From positions 31,607-95,606 of the forward strand of contig NW_026251818.1 of the NCBI RefSeq assembly GCF_025024155.1: a stretch of DNA of 64,000 nucleotides. Direction: 5' to 3'. Shown in pieces: positions 10,019 through 25,425 of the stretch. Numbering within the stretch: the stretch's first letter is position 1; the number at the start of each line of letters is the position of its first letter. Position numbers and translations under genes: made by a program. The notes beneath the pieces are model-generated. The model ran no database searches, was not told the origin of the DNA, and saw only the letters and a list, made by a program, of their open reading frames with translations. The DNA comes from Gamsiella multidivaricata (lineage: Eukaryota; Mortierellomycota; Mortierellomycetes; Mortierellales; Mortierellaceae).

Positions 10019-12623
10019 TCATACAGAAAAGTTGCCCAGAAGTTCCGGCACCTGGACCTCGCCCGTGTTGATCTTCTCCACCATCTTGACCAGGTCGTAA
10101 TTAATCTTCTCCGATACCACAGAGTCCTGCTTATAATCCGGATGGTTCTGCACAAACTGCCTCATCCACGACGCCGCCGTCATCAGCGTACCGTTCGCAC
10201 GTTTCTTGATCAACTCCAAATACTTGCTAATCTCGCACCGTGTTTCAATGTCGATGTTCAGCGTATTCAAATAATTGTTGACAAGACCCAGCAAACCAGG
10301 GAATCCCTTCTCAGAGCTGCCGTTGATAATCTCGTCAATCGTCATCAGCTCGTACTCGTCCGAGCGATCCATTCCTGCTGAAAGATGAGCGTGTGCGCTT
10401 GTAGTCGTTCCACGAGGCAGGGTCGCATTGGCCACAAGGGGTGATCCAGAGGGTGTTCCTGCTGCTGGGGTGCCAGGGCGGGACTGAGGGAAGATTTGCT
10501 TACGGAAGTGGAACTTCTCCTGCAAGACAGCATTCCTATGATGGGCCACTTTCATGTTCTCATCCACCTACAAAATCATGAATAGGATCAAAAAAACTGT
10601 TAGCAACACTCTGAAAACTGGATATAGTTATTTCAATTCGTATTCAGCACAACAGGATCACATAGCTTACCTTGGAAATGGGAATGTAAAAGTTAGTGTT
10701 GAAGCTGAGAACAGCACGGGTGACAAGGACAATAAAGATCGCAAATGCCGCATTCTCAAAGTCTGTGAGCTGAATTTCCATAGATCGGAACTCGACACGC
10801 CAGCCAATGGGGCTCGTCTTGGAGGGCGGGGGCTTGAAGCGCATGGTCTGCCAATTTGTGCTCTGCAGGTTCTCAAAGTGATCCGTGCTCTCATGATCAT
10901 CAACGTTCAGCAGCTCGTGGAAAATGACCAGAGGATCGCGGATAAAGAGATGGGAGATATGGCGGGCGAGCAGGTCGTCGATGCCGTTCTCGGACAGCTT
11001 CTTGTAAATGTCCTTGTCGTAAACCAGGGGTATATCGTTGTACTCGGGTTTGTTATTCGGGTCGTTGGAGATGTACGAGTCAATCGAATCGTAGCGCGAC
11101 TTTGCAATCTTGTACTTGTTGTCCTTCAGTGGCTAGTAAGAGATCGTAAGATGATGCAGAAATGGTGCCATTTGACGTTCAGCACGCGTAACACTCAAAG
11201 ATTTTTTCGTTATTTGCAACACATGGTCACAAACAGATGTGTAAGTAATATCCACACAATTTTTTTTGCCAAACGTTGATCGCAGTACCTTCAGTCCTCG
11301 CTCTTCCTCGGTTCTGTCGTCGACGGATTGAGCAATCACGTTCCATCTGCAATCCACATCGCTTAAATATCCGCGGTAGATCGGTGCAGCTGCTGTCAAA
11401 GCAAGCATGATGGGTCCCAATGTCGCCATCTGATCATAGATCTTACGAGCCTCCTCAACATTAACAGCCTGGAAGGTGATTTGCAGACAACAGCATCCCA
11501 TGCCAAAGGCCATAGCGTCCATGTAAATATGATCCGGCAGCGCAGCGCCCTCTTCAATTGCATTCTTGTCCTCGGGATAATCGTGAAAAGTCGGGATAGT
11601 GGGGTCAATGAATGGCTTGGGCGTGTTCTTGTCATGGAAGATAGGCATGTTGATTGCCACCTTGGATCCACGGCGCCGGCGAATATTCGCAGTCAACGTT
11701 CTGATCAATTGAGTTGAGAGAGATGTACAACGCTTGAGTATCAAGGGAAAAAAAAAAAAATGGCGACTTTGACCATTGACACTCTTCGCTCATAAAGTAA
11801 CTTGGCAAGAATGCTGTCCTGTCGAAAACTTACGGAAAGCGAGCGTGGGCATTGATAATCTCGTCAGGCACGAAAAGACTGCGGGCAGCAGGTCCATGGG
11901 GCTCGTGATGGGGATCCAGACCGTCACCAGCACATCCAAGACGCGGGTACGATGTCAAAGTGAGAGGAACCTCATTCGGCTTCATGAATTTCTTGGCCAG
12001 TTCACGTCTATCATTCAGAGAAATAAGAATTAAGCAGCTGTGTTAGCACTTTTTGGAGCCTGAATGCCTAAGTGCCGATTGGAAATTCAAAGCAGTACCT
12101 AAGTTTCATATTCCGTTCGACGGCCAGCAGATCGCGAGGAAGACCCATGTAGGGCTCGCCAGGAGTGCCCTCCAGCATGTAGCGACCATACTCTGGATGC
12201 CAGGAGGAGTTGACTAGCAGTCTTTTGAGAACAGATTAGCTTAGTCGAGTTAGCAATAGGACAGTTTGCTTGGTTTTTTACAACGTAACCATGGCATTGG
12301 CATTGGTATTGGTATTGGACCGGTCGATCTTGCTCGCACTTTACTTACTTCTTGGCAGGGTTAATCATTGCCTCCTCCTCTTCCTTGGCCAGCTCCTGGA
12401 GGATTTCCCAGACACGCAGACTGAGCTTGGCACGCTGGTTCTTATCGTCGTAGCTGATAACCATGTACTCGATCTCATCGCCCCAGAGAAGACAGTCTTT
12501 CTGGGAGTCCTTGGTAGCTTCCCAGAGGTTGAGAAACTGAATGATACCGTGGGTGCGGACGTGGTCGGCGTACTGTTTGGCCTCCTCCCAAGGCATGGGT
12601 GTTCCGAGCGACAGCAGACCCAT
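10019..12623 (-). CDS. GSH1: Glutamate-cysteine ligase
   Basis: Makes gamma-glutamylcysteine, the rate-limiting step of glutathione synthesis in the cytosol. Exons are 12623-12349, 12221-12099, 12007-11834, 11700-11289, 11132-10671 and 10567-10019. They give 664 residues, close to the usual length (yeast about 678). Recognisable segments are [12 protein letters not shown] (acidic, Mg/ATP site), [35 protein letters not shown], and the [14 protein letters not shown] stretch. The start [16 protein letters not shown] is typical of eukaryotic enzymes. The first exon-2 acceptor was fixed by phase (AAAAG before ACTGCTAG), because a nearby TAG acceptor breaks the frame. Confidence 0.96.
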
Positions 12624-12970
12624 GGTGTATGAATGAGTGGTTGGATGAAGAGGAAAGGAAACGGAATGAGAGAAGAGAGGGAGAGAAGGGAAGGAAGCGT
12701 GTAAAGAGAGGAGGAGGAGGAGGAAGAGAAGAGAACTTAGGAATAAAAAGAATAAGGTACAGTTGCTGGAGGCCAACACTGCTAACACAAACACAAACAC
12801 GGTCCACGTTGGGAAGGAGCGCAATTGGCCGTGAGAAGGAAAACGGTGTTCCCTCCTTCCCCTTAACACATTAGTAATTGATAGAAAAATTTTCGGCGCA
12901 CCTTCTGCTGCGATCGAGGAAAGGACACAGAACCCAAAAGCCTAAAGGATCCACGCAACAGGTACGAAGC

Positions 12971-13051
12971 AGCCCCCACCCCCCATTGGGGGCTGCAGTA
13001 GGAGGCCTATGTCGTGGGAGCCCCTTGGCCACGACATGGCGCGCTAGGCCT
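12971..13051. repeat. Two nested inverted repeats (hairpin potential)
   Basis: AGCCCCC pairs with GGGGGCT around 12971-12994. Then AGGCCTA...TGTCGTGG (13003-13017) pairs with CCACGACA...TAGGCCT (13029-13051); the second arm has 7-8 extra bases (GCGCGC region). A T5 run follows directly. No gene overlaps it. Confidence 0.5.
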
Positions 13052-13418
13052 ATTTTTAGCTCCATCCTTGCTGACGAATCCAACAAACATGTAGATATCC
13101 CAACGTATCATCGGCTCAATTGACCCCAGTTATCAATTGCAAAGTAGGTTTCCCTCTGGCCCGCAATATGGCTCTACTCTCTCTTCATGGGCGGAAAATG
13201 CGACTGCGCAGAGACACTCGTATGTATGGCAACAACTGACGCGAGGCGTTGCCACTAAACGCGTCCTTGGCTAGCTCCGACTACGCCCATACGTACACAA
13301 ACACACTCACTGCTCATCATGTACGTTGCGGTGCCTACATCCCTTTCAGGGACCACGTCCCTATGTTCTGGACTTGGGCTGGAGATGTGCTTCCCATCGG
13401 CATACGCCTAATGTTTCT

Positions 13419-13502
13419 TCGGTCCCTTTTTACAGCGGCTTTTTTTTCTTTTTTTTTTATTAACATAAATCCCCATGAGCACCGGTCCCTTTTTACAGCG
13501 GC
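13419..13502. repeat. Direct repeat, 20-bp unit, two copies
   Basis: CGGTCCCTTTTTACAGCGGC occurs at about 13420-13439 and again at 13483-13502, separated by a T-rich spacer. Confidence 0.7.
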
Positions 13503-13966
13503 GGGAATGTGTCGAGCCTAGATATTTTCACTCGGTCGTGTGGAAGACACGCTCTTCGATTCGTCCAACAGGACACACCTTTGTGCGGCCTGTATGCGTG
13601 TGTTTGTGGTTTGATTCCATGCAACTAATTTGGCTGAGGAAAGAAAAAAGAAGATTGGGAAGACACAAAAGTCCAATAATCCGGGAGTGCAAACAGGGCC
13701 CAGCTGAGCCCCACCAACAGTCAAGGATTGACTTTTACTAATTCAGGTACACTCTTTTTTTTACCGCGGGGCAGCACCATCGGTCGGGACGACCTCAACG
13801 ACTCGCGAGAGCACTTGCTCATCCTTCTGAATTCCTTTTCCTCATTCCTTTTTCTAGGGACTCGATTCTCATCTCATCTTCTTTCCTCTATTCCTTCTTT
13901 CTCTCTCTCGTCCCCACCAAACATCACCACCAACCACCCAAGTGCGATACTATACTATATCCCATC

Positions 13967-15510
13967 ATGGCTCCAGCTGTCCCACCCGCGGTCATCTTCG
14001 ACCTTCAAAACGTCCACACAGCACTCTCTGCCCCTGTGCCTGACCAAGAAGCCCTTGTCAACATCATTGGTATGTGTCTCTGTTATGGTGCACTTTGCCA
14101 GGAAATCCCCCCCTTTTACATCCCTTCTATTGTACATGTACCTGATTGGCCCACATGTTATCCCCTCTACTAATTGAAAACGAATACCTATAGGACGAAG
14201 AGAGTACCAGCAGTTGGTTAACCTTGCTCGCCACTACAAGGCCACGTACTCGGTCGATCTTTCCGCAGAGCTCAACAGGCGCATCATCGGAAGCGTGGGA
14301 TCATTACTGGCGGGTGCCTGTCAGCACAAGATTTTGGCTCAAGTTCACTACCTTCATCGTGCAGGCAAATCCAACCGCAAGTACGAGGCCCTGAGGAAGA
14401 AGGACACCGCTGTCGAGGTCTTTTGCGAGGCAAGTTATTTTATTTTTGCATCTTTGCGCTCACTGCATCTACACCGCTCGTTTTTCTCGCTCGGTGCACC
14501 GCTCAAGCACCGCTTATGCATTGGTCATGTTTGTGGGTATCACCATGCAGGAAAGAACGTGTGGAAGGCAAAATAAATGAAGTAAGCACAGATAAAGAAA
14601 CGAAACCAATCTGACATGGGAGCAACATCCCGTTTTCTTATAGATCTTGGTGGGAAGAACCCCCGAGGACTTACGGGAACTCCGCGAGGCGTTTACCGCT
14701 GTGCACAATGCTGACATCCAGGCGCACGTTCTCTCCTACCTTAAAGATGATCTCACCAAGACCTTTTTCATTGACATCCTCAAGGTAAAATATACATTTG
14801 CATGGCTCCAGAAACAAAAGCAGCAACAGCAAATAGTTTTGTTTCATGGGTAATGTACTAATTTTTTTAACATTCTTTTCTTTTTTGTTACTCTTTTTCA
14901 AATAAATTATTTCCGGCGGTACAGGACAAGGAAGATAAGCCTGTGGAGAATGTCGGGGCAGAGATCGAGCGCCTGCACCAACTGCTCCAAGCACAGGAAA
15001 TCCCCGCGTTGCTCAAATACGTTTCCTCGCTCACCACAGCTCAGCTCCATACCGTCGTCAAATCTTACAATGCCCACTACATGGACGCGCACGTAGTGAC
15101 GACCATTGAGAAAAACTTCAAGCACAAAGGCGAACATATTGATATCATCCTGTTTACAATCATGCAGGCGGCCGACCCTGCCCGCCATGTTTCCCTGTTG
15201 TTTGAAGAGTCGATGTCGGGCCTGGGTACCAATGAGGATCAGCTTTCGAGACTGGTCGTAGTTAACCGCGGAAAGTTCATGGATAAGGTCAAGGCCACAT
15301 ACCAAATGGACTACAGCCGTACTTTGGCGGACCGTGTCAGGGTAAGTCGCGTTTTCTGATTGGTATAAGATCGATAGGACACGTCCATATTCTGGCGCAC
15401 GGGAAATGTACGGTATTGCTCATCGCATTCTCCCCTTGTTCATTTCATAGGGAGATACATCGGGTCTTTATAGCAACTTGATCTGTCATATGATTAACCA
15501 AACCATCTAA
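13967..15510 (+). CDS. Annexin
   Basis: Annexins bind acidic phospholipid membranes in a calcium-dependent way. Exons 13967-14069, 14194-14429, 14644-14784, 14925-15341 and 15451-15510 give 318 residues, the usual length for four annexin repeats. Clear marks are ILVGRTPEDLRELREAF (repeat 2), SGLGTNEDQLSRLVVVNRGKF (repeat 4, with a GLGT calcium loop) and the ending GDTSGLYSNLI, matching the GD(T/D)SGxYxxxL terminus of the family. Repeat 1 looks diverged and lacks an obvious GxGT loop. The second intron (14430-14643) starts with GC, not GT; phase and the conserved reading across it support a GC-AG intron. Confidence 0.92.
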
Positions 15511-16250
15511 ATGCTTTGAGCAGAAGTATGTCCGTGGGGCACTGAGACATGGCGCGATTGTAAAGCAGTTGCATATAGCAAAATTAAATTATCAGACGAG
15601 AAAAGGAATGCGTGGGCTACAATGCTCCTTGAAAGCTGCTTCATGGCTGGTTTCTTCTCAAAGTGGAAATGAAAATAGAGACATGGACTGTTTGCATCGA
15701 GGATTCTCCACTTTTTGCTCCTCAGAAGGCTGTTTCCGATTTGCGAGACCCTTTGACCAATTCAAGAACTTATGCATCGGGAGATTATGCGCCTACTATA
15801 GCTATCTATGTCCAGTAGACGCGATGGGCACAATCATCTAGCCAAGCATACACGTCTAGATGCCCTCAGCGCTCTGGGGTGCAGGGTAGGACTCCAGTTA
15901 GTTTAAAGGAAATTGGTATTGGTAAACTTTTTTTAAAGTACGCCAACGTTTACACTCCTTTCATTTTTTATAAAAAAGCTTATTGGTCTCACCCTTTCAT
16001 CAACAGAGCGCCAATAGCGCCAGCTCTACTAGTCTCCACAGAAACCCATAGACTGGCATCCACACCATCCACATGGTCCAGCCCTCATCCTCTGCGCTCA
16101 AAACTATCCCCTGTGCTGGTAGCTATCAAATATCGAAGCAGCTACAGCAGCCATTACACTCGCTCTCAGTTGACATAGCAAAACCATGAATTGCCAGCCT
16201 GCTGTCTCCACAGCTGTCTCCGGACTTTTACGGATCCAGCGATCCATATC
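15511..16250. other. Gene-poor DNA after the annexin
   Basis: No supported gene. It leads into the decayed transporter. The last part (from about 16050) may be its degraded, low-complexity N-terminal region. Confidence 0.5.
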
Positions 16251-17890
16251 CTTAGATATCTAAGGAGCAGTTCGAGGCCATCAAGCCCAACAAGAAAGTT
16301 CAAGAATTTTATCGAGAACAAAATGAACTCATTACCAATCTCTTGGACCCGCCCGAGAACCGAGGGGGGCACGTTGACCAAGAAGAGAGGGTCAGCTTAA
16401 GATAATAAATGGATGCCTTGAACATGGGCATAGTAACATTCGTTGCTGAGAGGAATACGACAAGAAGTATCGATAACTGCTTGCGACACGACAGGCTGTT
16501 TGACGAATGTGATGCTGTTCTTGTTACAGCTGTATGCTGCTATTTCATCAAAGTCACTGTCGATGTTTGCGGCCATGGCCGGCTCGTTCATGGACCTACT
16601 CTTGGATATCATTCTTATTTATACCGTTTGAGCGCCGACCAAGAACAATCGGTTCAAGAATCCATCTCTATGCAATTGTACACCATACATAGCAGATTGG
16701 CGGTAGCGATTGTTCTCCATTGAGGAGATACTTTGTTAACCACTAGACCTTGGAATACTATCCTCCTGGGGATAACCGTGTATGGAACTATAGGAATGGT
16801 TGTATTTAGGCCCACCCAGGGCCACAACAATATTGCAACTCACTGTATATGTCGTACTGCTACCATTCACTGCAGCTTTATTATGCGGTTCGAATGAAAT
16901 ATGAACGTTGGCATTTATTAACCATCGTTCACTCCTTTGTGTTTTCAAATGATGTACTGCTATTGCTAGATTGAATCGGTTAGGACATCGCTCGAAGGGA
17001 AGGAAAAGGCACCCATGCTCAACGTGCTCGCCTTTGTCTTTTATGGGAGTCGCTTCGATAGGTGTCAGCAACGGGGACTCCAACTGAACCATTTTTCTCA
17101 GGCGTATGCTGCTGTAAATATACATCATTAACACTTTTTTATTCAACCTGCTAAGCTTGCTATCGAGCAGGCGTGGCGCCGTTCATCTACTGCAAGTCAC
17201 TGTCCCATTAGGGTATAACACTGCAAAGACCTTGGTGCAGGATCACGGAAACGATCTGATGGTCAATGGATTGGGCCTGATTACGTTGTTACACGGTCAA
17301 TTTTGCTGGTGACTAGTTCCAGTAAGTACCGTTGCCGTGGCACTGATCGCCCTTCGTTTGAGGGTCTGAACAGCCTATGGTGAGCGCCGGCACAAGAAAG
17401 GAGCACTATTACGCGATCTTAGATGTATGCCATATATAGTCGAGGCTGCCTGTGTTTCCTTCTTGTAGTGTTAGTCAATAGAGTGAATCCACCTCATTGT
17501 CAGCAAGGCTGCAAATCCAGCTTTCTTGAAGGAGTTGACATATCTTTGAGAAGACGAAACTATGCAAGCACTGTCCTACTGTATGCTATCGGTGCAGAAT
17601 TTGGCAGGCAGGCACATGCGCAGCATATCATGCTAGAAAAAGCTTGCATATGGAGGTGAATATGATCACAGCACCCGACACACCTCTGATCGAGAACCAT
17701 GGTATCAGCGTGAGCCATTAGGTAACGAGAGCTACACTCTGGCCTCAACTAGCGATATTCGGTTTCTACTGTGGTGCCTTAAAGCGCTGTAGATCAGATT
17801 GGAGGCATTACCAAATGTCGGACGCGCGTTTGTCCATATATAATATGCGACTTCGCATGCGCCAGAACACTGCATGTCCAAGTAAAAAAG
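16250..17890 (+). pseudogene. Decayed cation diffusion facilitator (CDF) transporter
   Basis: Segments of one transporter occur in the right order on one strand but in different frames and with stops. From 16271: FEAIKPNKKVQEFYREQNEL, matching the fungal CDF 'KK(V/L)xxFYxxQNEL' entry. At 16443-16631: LQLYAAISSKSLSMFAAMA then SFMDLLLDIILIYT (helices 1-2). Near 17210-17290: TAKTLVQDHGNDLMVNGLG (the HxxxD helix). Near 17650-17880: VEVNMITAPDTPL, then ALPNVGRAFVHI and YATSHAPEH (cytosolic domain). Stops fall inside several of these. The first metal-site Asp of the MADxFMD motif reads Gly. It would have exported or compartmentalised Mn, Zn or Fe. I consider it dead. Confidence 0.8.
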
Positions 17891-18266
17891 AGTTGCTGGC
17901 AAGAGATGGATGCCACTGACACCTAGTGCAGGCAGGCAGACAACCAGACAGGCAGGCGGATGGCAAGTGGATCAAAGGCATGCCGCCTACAGATGCCTAC
18001 ATATACCAACCATCCTGAATAGCGTCTCGAAGCTATACGCGTAAAATGCCAACCAAGGAATGCTTTTGTTGATAGCCTAGCGTGTTTAGAGATGACACGA
18101 CATTCTATTGGCCAGGGCAGGTGCGGTTCAGGGCAGTGCGGAAAATAAAGTTGCGGCGCGCTCCTGTAGCCAATTATCGATCAAGACAATGCAGGGACAA
18201 GGAAGAACTCTCCAGAGTGTGCTCATTAAGAGGCCGGGAAATAAAGTAGACACCTAAGCTGCGGGC
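17890..18266. other. Intergenic DNA with GGCA/GACA-rich short repeats
   Basis: Imperfect CAGGCAGGCAGACAACC-type short repeats lie near 17930-17965. No gene is visible. Confidence 0.5.
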
Positions 18267-20308
18267 TTGCCCATAGATGAGAATGAGTCATCGCCCTTCT
18301 CATCCCTCATTCCTTCTTCCTTCTTCCTTCTTCCGTCTTTTGACTCTGCATCTGTTTTCTCGTGCCGCAACCAGACCAACCCCTCTATGGGCATCCTCAA
18401 CCCCGTCTGCGTTGCCACCGATGGTACATATGTCTACGCACTGGCATATGCCCCGTCCTTCAACGACTCGTCTTCCTCCTACAACATCCTCATCAAGTCC
18501 AACGCAAACCCTCCTTATACTCTCGACAACCTCTCCTGGACTCTAGTCAGCGCAGTGCCTCGGGATGCCTACTACTATCTCGGAGAAGACAACATCAATG
18601 GCCACGATTATGGCTGCTTAGCCGATGCCACAGGAGTCTTTACCGCGCTCGCACGCTCCTCCAAGAGCTCCAGGGATGCCGCCGCAGACAATGTGTCCCG
18701 AGGACTGCAGTACCAACCTTACGGAAATGTGTGGAAGAATGTCAGCACCTCGCAGGGATACGTCTGGAACGAACTCAGCAGCTCTCAACTGGTCAACATC
18801 AAGGACCCTGTAACAGGTGTAACCGCCATCATTCATGCTTCGATCGCGAGTCATAACTCGACCAGCGCCATCGCCGTCGCAGCTCTGAATACCAATACTC
18901 TCACTATGATCCAGAATCCGTCAATGTGGTCCTTGGTAAGGTACTGCTGACTCTCCAGAACAGGGTATAAGGGCCACAAACGTCAACTAACGCTAACCCT
19001 ATTGGATGACGACAGGACCTCAACAAGTTTGGTCTGATGCAGGGACTGGCAATTCTAGGAAACGGCACAATGTATGGCATAGGCAGGAACTTGACAAGCA
19101 ACTTCATGCAGCGTGCAGCCTTGACAGCAATCCCTATCTCAAATGGATCAACAGTCGCACCGTTTGAGGATTCTCTCATACCCATAAGTGCGGATGGCCT
19201 TGCCGGTGCCTGTGGAGACGACATAAACGGTTTAAACATGCTCCCTTGGGGAAATAAGATCGTATTCACCTGCGCAGTAAGTAAACCCCGTCACTCAGTG
19301 AGCACAGCTGCCATAAGCATCAACATTCACTATTTGTGCTCTTACGCCCTCTTTTTAATGCTTCTCCCATATCAGTCGCCATCTTCAGCACAATCTTATT
19401 CCGACGTGTTTATTTACGATGGGAAGCTATCCAGTATGCTCGGCTACTACCCTGGAGCCTTTGATAATTTCAGGTCGTCCGCAATTGTCCAAGGCAGCTC
19501 TGGGTCCTACATATTTATACACAACAGCACGGGCGTTTTTAGTGCGCCAGTCGAAGGAGGTTTCGTAGGGATATGGCAAAGCTCTAATGCCAGGATCAGC
19601 ATCGCGGATCACTATGGAAGCAACCCCAACCCAAGCAGTGTACCCGCGTCAACACAACCATCATCTTCAACGCAAAATCTAGGAAACGGAACGGGTAGCA
19701 GTAGTAACGCGGGGCTGATAGGAGGTGTATGTGCAGCTCTTGTTGTCCTTGCAGCGGCAGTGTATGCTTTTTACAACCGTAGACGACGCCAGGCCCAGAA
19801 CAAGGTCCAGCCACCAGCTCAGCCAGTTCAGCAACAACTCCCAGGTGCCATATGCGACGGTAAATTCGACGCGGGCGATGCGCCTTTTGAAGCGACTATG
19901 AAATCGGAAGTATTGGGTCCGTGGCCTAGACATGTGCGCACGGTTCAACAGCATCAACAGCAACATTTCCTCTATTTACCGTCAGTTCCTCCCACTGGGA
20001 CTACACCGCCGTACTTGCCGTCCCTCCCTCTTGCAAGTAATATCTTAAATTCGCCGGGTGCTATGGACATTCAGTTGCCGGTCATAATCCACGCACCCCA
20101 CACAAGCCCTGTCATTTCCCTCATCGAGCCGAACAGTAGCCATTCTGTCTCTGCTTGGGAGCCCCAGCCCTTTATCCCTCCCAACGCCAATACGTCTCCA
20201 CCAAGCTTGGACGCGTATCCTAGTAGTATCCACTCGCCGTCCCAGACCCAGACGCCAAGTGTCCCAAGGCGCACTAGGCCGAGCATCAACCAGATTCCTC
20301 TCAATTAG
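18267..20308 (+). CDS. Single-pass membrane protein with glycosylated outer domain
   Basis: Exons 18267-18935, 19016-19276 and 19376-20308 are all in phase, giving 620 residues from this start. The ectodomain (about residues 40-420) is rich in sequons (NSTS, NVS, NGT, NSTG) and repeats short beta-type segments (GTMYGIG, YSDVFIYDGK, GSYIFIHNSTG). It may form a kelch- or propeller-like fold. A transmembrane helix is at about 422-441, followed by RRRR and a Pro/Gln-rich cytosolic tail of about 175 residues. The start is uncertain: no classic signal peptide is seen at 18267, and an internal Met at 18390 or an unseen upstream exon (a CCAG acceptor lies near 18375) is possible. Function unknown. 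Confidence 0.75.
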
Positions 20309-20388
20309 TTAAAGACACCCTTATATTCCTATGGCCCCATGCGAAGGACGAGTCAGCCGTTACTTGTCGAAATAGTTTCCAGCAGCAT

Positions 20389-20469
20389 GCGTCGCGTCGC
20401 GTTTCTCGCAAGAGTCACACTCTACTTCATTAAGGGTTTTTGTAAACAGTTTAATTAAGCGTCGCGTCG
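20389..20469. promoter_or_regulatory. Repeated GCGTCGCGTCG element in the MCM3 promoter
   Basis: The 11-mer GCGTCGCGTCG occurs at 20389-20399 and 20459-20469, both upstream of the MCM3 start (20538). Its CGCG core resembles the MluI-type boxes that drive S-phase genes in other fungi, but it is not a perfect ACGCGT. Confidence 0.35.
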
Positions 20470-20537
20470 TTTTTGTGTAATCTCTAGCCCTCCAGCTCCT
20501 TTCTTTTCATCCACCTCATCCATAACTCACCCTCGCC

Positions 20538-23744
<3,207 letters not shown>

Positions 23745-23859
23745 ATACGAGAATGACCAAGCGCGGCAAAAGCATACGTAAACTATTCAACAAGACCATA
23801 AAATAATGCATAATCTCTATATCTAATTTTATTGTTATAAAGCCAGGGGCTGATGAGGT

Positions 23860-25047
23860 CTATTGGAAGCGCTGGAGAGCCTTTTTGGGAAGGAAACGGC
23901 CCCACATCCTGAGGACGACTTTCTTGAAATAGGGACGGCGACCGGCAAGCGTTGCAACTGTGAGGAGGACACAGCTGTAAAGAGGTAGGGTTGTGCAGAG
24001 ATAGGCGATCCGAAAGGACCAAGGGCCCTCCTTCATGGACCCATCCAACTTGAACACTATTATTGTACGAAGACATGAGTGGGAGAATGTTTTGGGTCAA
24101 TGGTGGAGCAGCGACAACGATAAAAAAAAACACGATGAATAAGTGACCTTACCATCTCTGAGAAGAGGTTTGACGACCATGACGGTGGAGCTACCAGTGA
24201 CAGCAAAGACGCCCTGAGAAAATGAAGGAAAAGGAGTTATTTTCAGATGTTTGCAAACAAAAAACTCAGGGACAAGGAAGATCAGTGTTACACAGACTTC
24301 ATAAACCCACATGCTGATCGAAAAAAAGGAGAAAGATTCAGGGGAGTAGAACCATAGTCATCTCGCGTTATCTCGCCCTTGATTTTCACACCCATCAACA
24401 ACAAAATGAGGAAAAGAAAGGAAAAAAATACTAGAAAAAGATACCATACTTACCATAATAATCGTCCATTCCTTCCACCAATTATAACTGAAGCGGACCC
24501 TTGTCATCTCTTCATGAAACGACAATGGGGCCTTACCGGTTACTGTTGCTGCTGCTGCTGCTGATTCTTCTGTCAAGAGCCTGGCTGCAGATCCTGCTGC
24601 AGAGGTCGAAGTCGCCGTAGCTGATGATGTTGACGAAGATGAGGACGAAGAAGACGTGTACTTTCGAGAAACAATCGATACTCTTGTCTGTTGCTTACGA
24701 ATAAAAGAAGACATAATCGGTGTTGATGATGTTGGTGAAGCTGTCGAAGGATGTGAATAGGACAACGTGGAGGGCGATCCGGCTGGTCGGGTCGAGAGAG
24801 ATCTGGCGTGAAGCAGGGAGCGCAGAGTTGCTGGGGCCGTATCAGCAGCGAAGGGTGAAGAAAGCGAAGAAGATGAAGGGGAGGGGTGATAGAATCGTTT
24901 CATGAGGGAATATGGGGTCGTGGTGGCAGGGGCTGATAAAGAGGAGGAAGGGGCGAGGGTGTGCTGCTGCGCTGAAGCAAAGACGAGTCGCCGGGTCGAC
25001 TGCTGTGATAGGGATGAGCAAGTGGCCTGGGCCACTCGAGAGAACAT
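23860..25047 (-). CDS. DUF6787-like mitochondrial membrane protein
   Basis: Exons 25047-24454, 24213-24153 and 24056-23860 give 283 residues. The N-terminal half is Ser/Thr/Ala-rich and Arg-bearing with almost no acid (MFSRVAQATCSSLSQQSTRR), typical of a mitochondrial presequence. The C-terminal 90 residues hold two helices: one within WWKEW...GVFAVTGSSTVMVVKPLL, the other in GPWSFRIAYLCTTLPLYSC. They match my memory of the DUF6787 pattern (FAxTGS then PWWxRxxY). The role is unknown. It converges on MCM3 with 115 bp between stop codons and shares a 378-bp promoter with the next gene. Confidence 0.75.
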
Positions 25048-25425
25048 GATTAGGGATCTAAATCGACGCACACGGGAGATGGAAAAGGAAGGAGTTGTGT
25101 TTGATTCCAACGAGCGAAGTAAGGGATGGGGAAGGAGGGGGAGAGAGGGAGGGAGGGATGACGTTCAGGAACAACAGAAATGATTCGTTGTTTTCGTTTG
25201 AACGAATGAGGAGTTCCACAGGGAGAAGCACAGTAGCAAAGACGGTTGTCACTTTGAAGATGACAAAGCCACATTGCGAGGAATAGGGAAAAAAGCAAAA
25301 AAGTGAAATTGGTCCACCCACTAAAAAAAAGGGAGGGGACGCGTGTCCAGCTGTGCTCGACATTCCACCTTTTTTTTTCACGCAACGCACAAAGCACATC
25401 AGGACGAACAAAAGATCAAGCAACC
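25048..25425. promoter_or_regulatory. Shared divergent promoter
   Basis: 378 bp between the DUF6787-like gene and the REX1-B gene. It contains purine-rich DNA (GGGAGGGAGGG near 25146) but no TATA box I would defend. Confidence 0.4.

Larger units (their letters stand above)
12624..13966. other. Intergenic region between divergent GSH1 and annexin
   Basis: 1.3 kb with no supported gene. It holds a hairpin-forming stretch (12971-13051), two copies of a 20-bp direct repeat about 63 bp apart (13420-13439 and 13483-13502), T-rich runs, and a CT-rich tract (about 13820-13915) in front of the annexin start. Confidence 0.6.
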
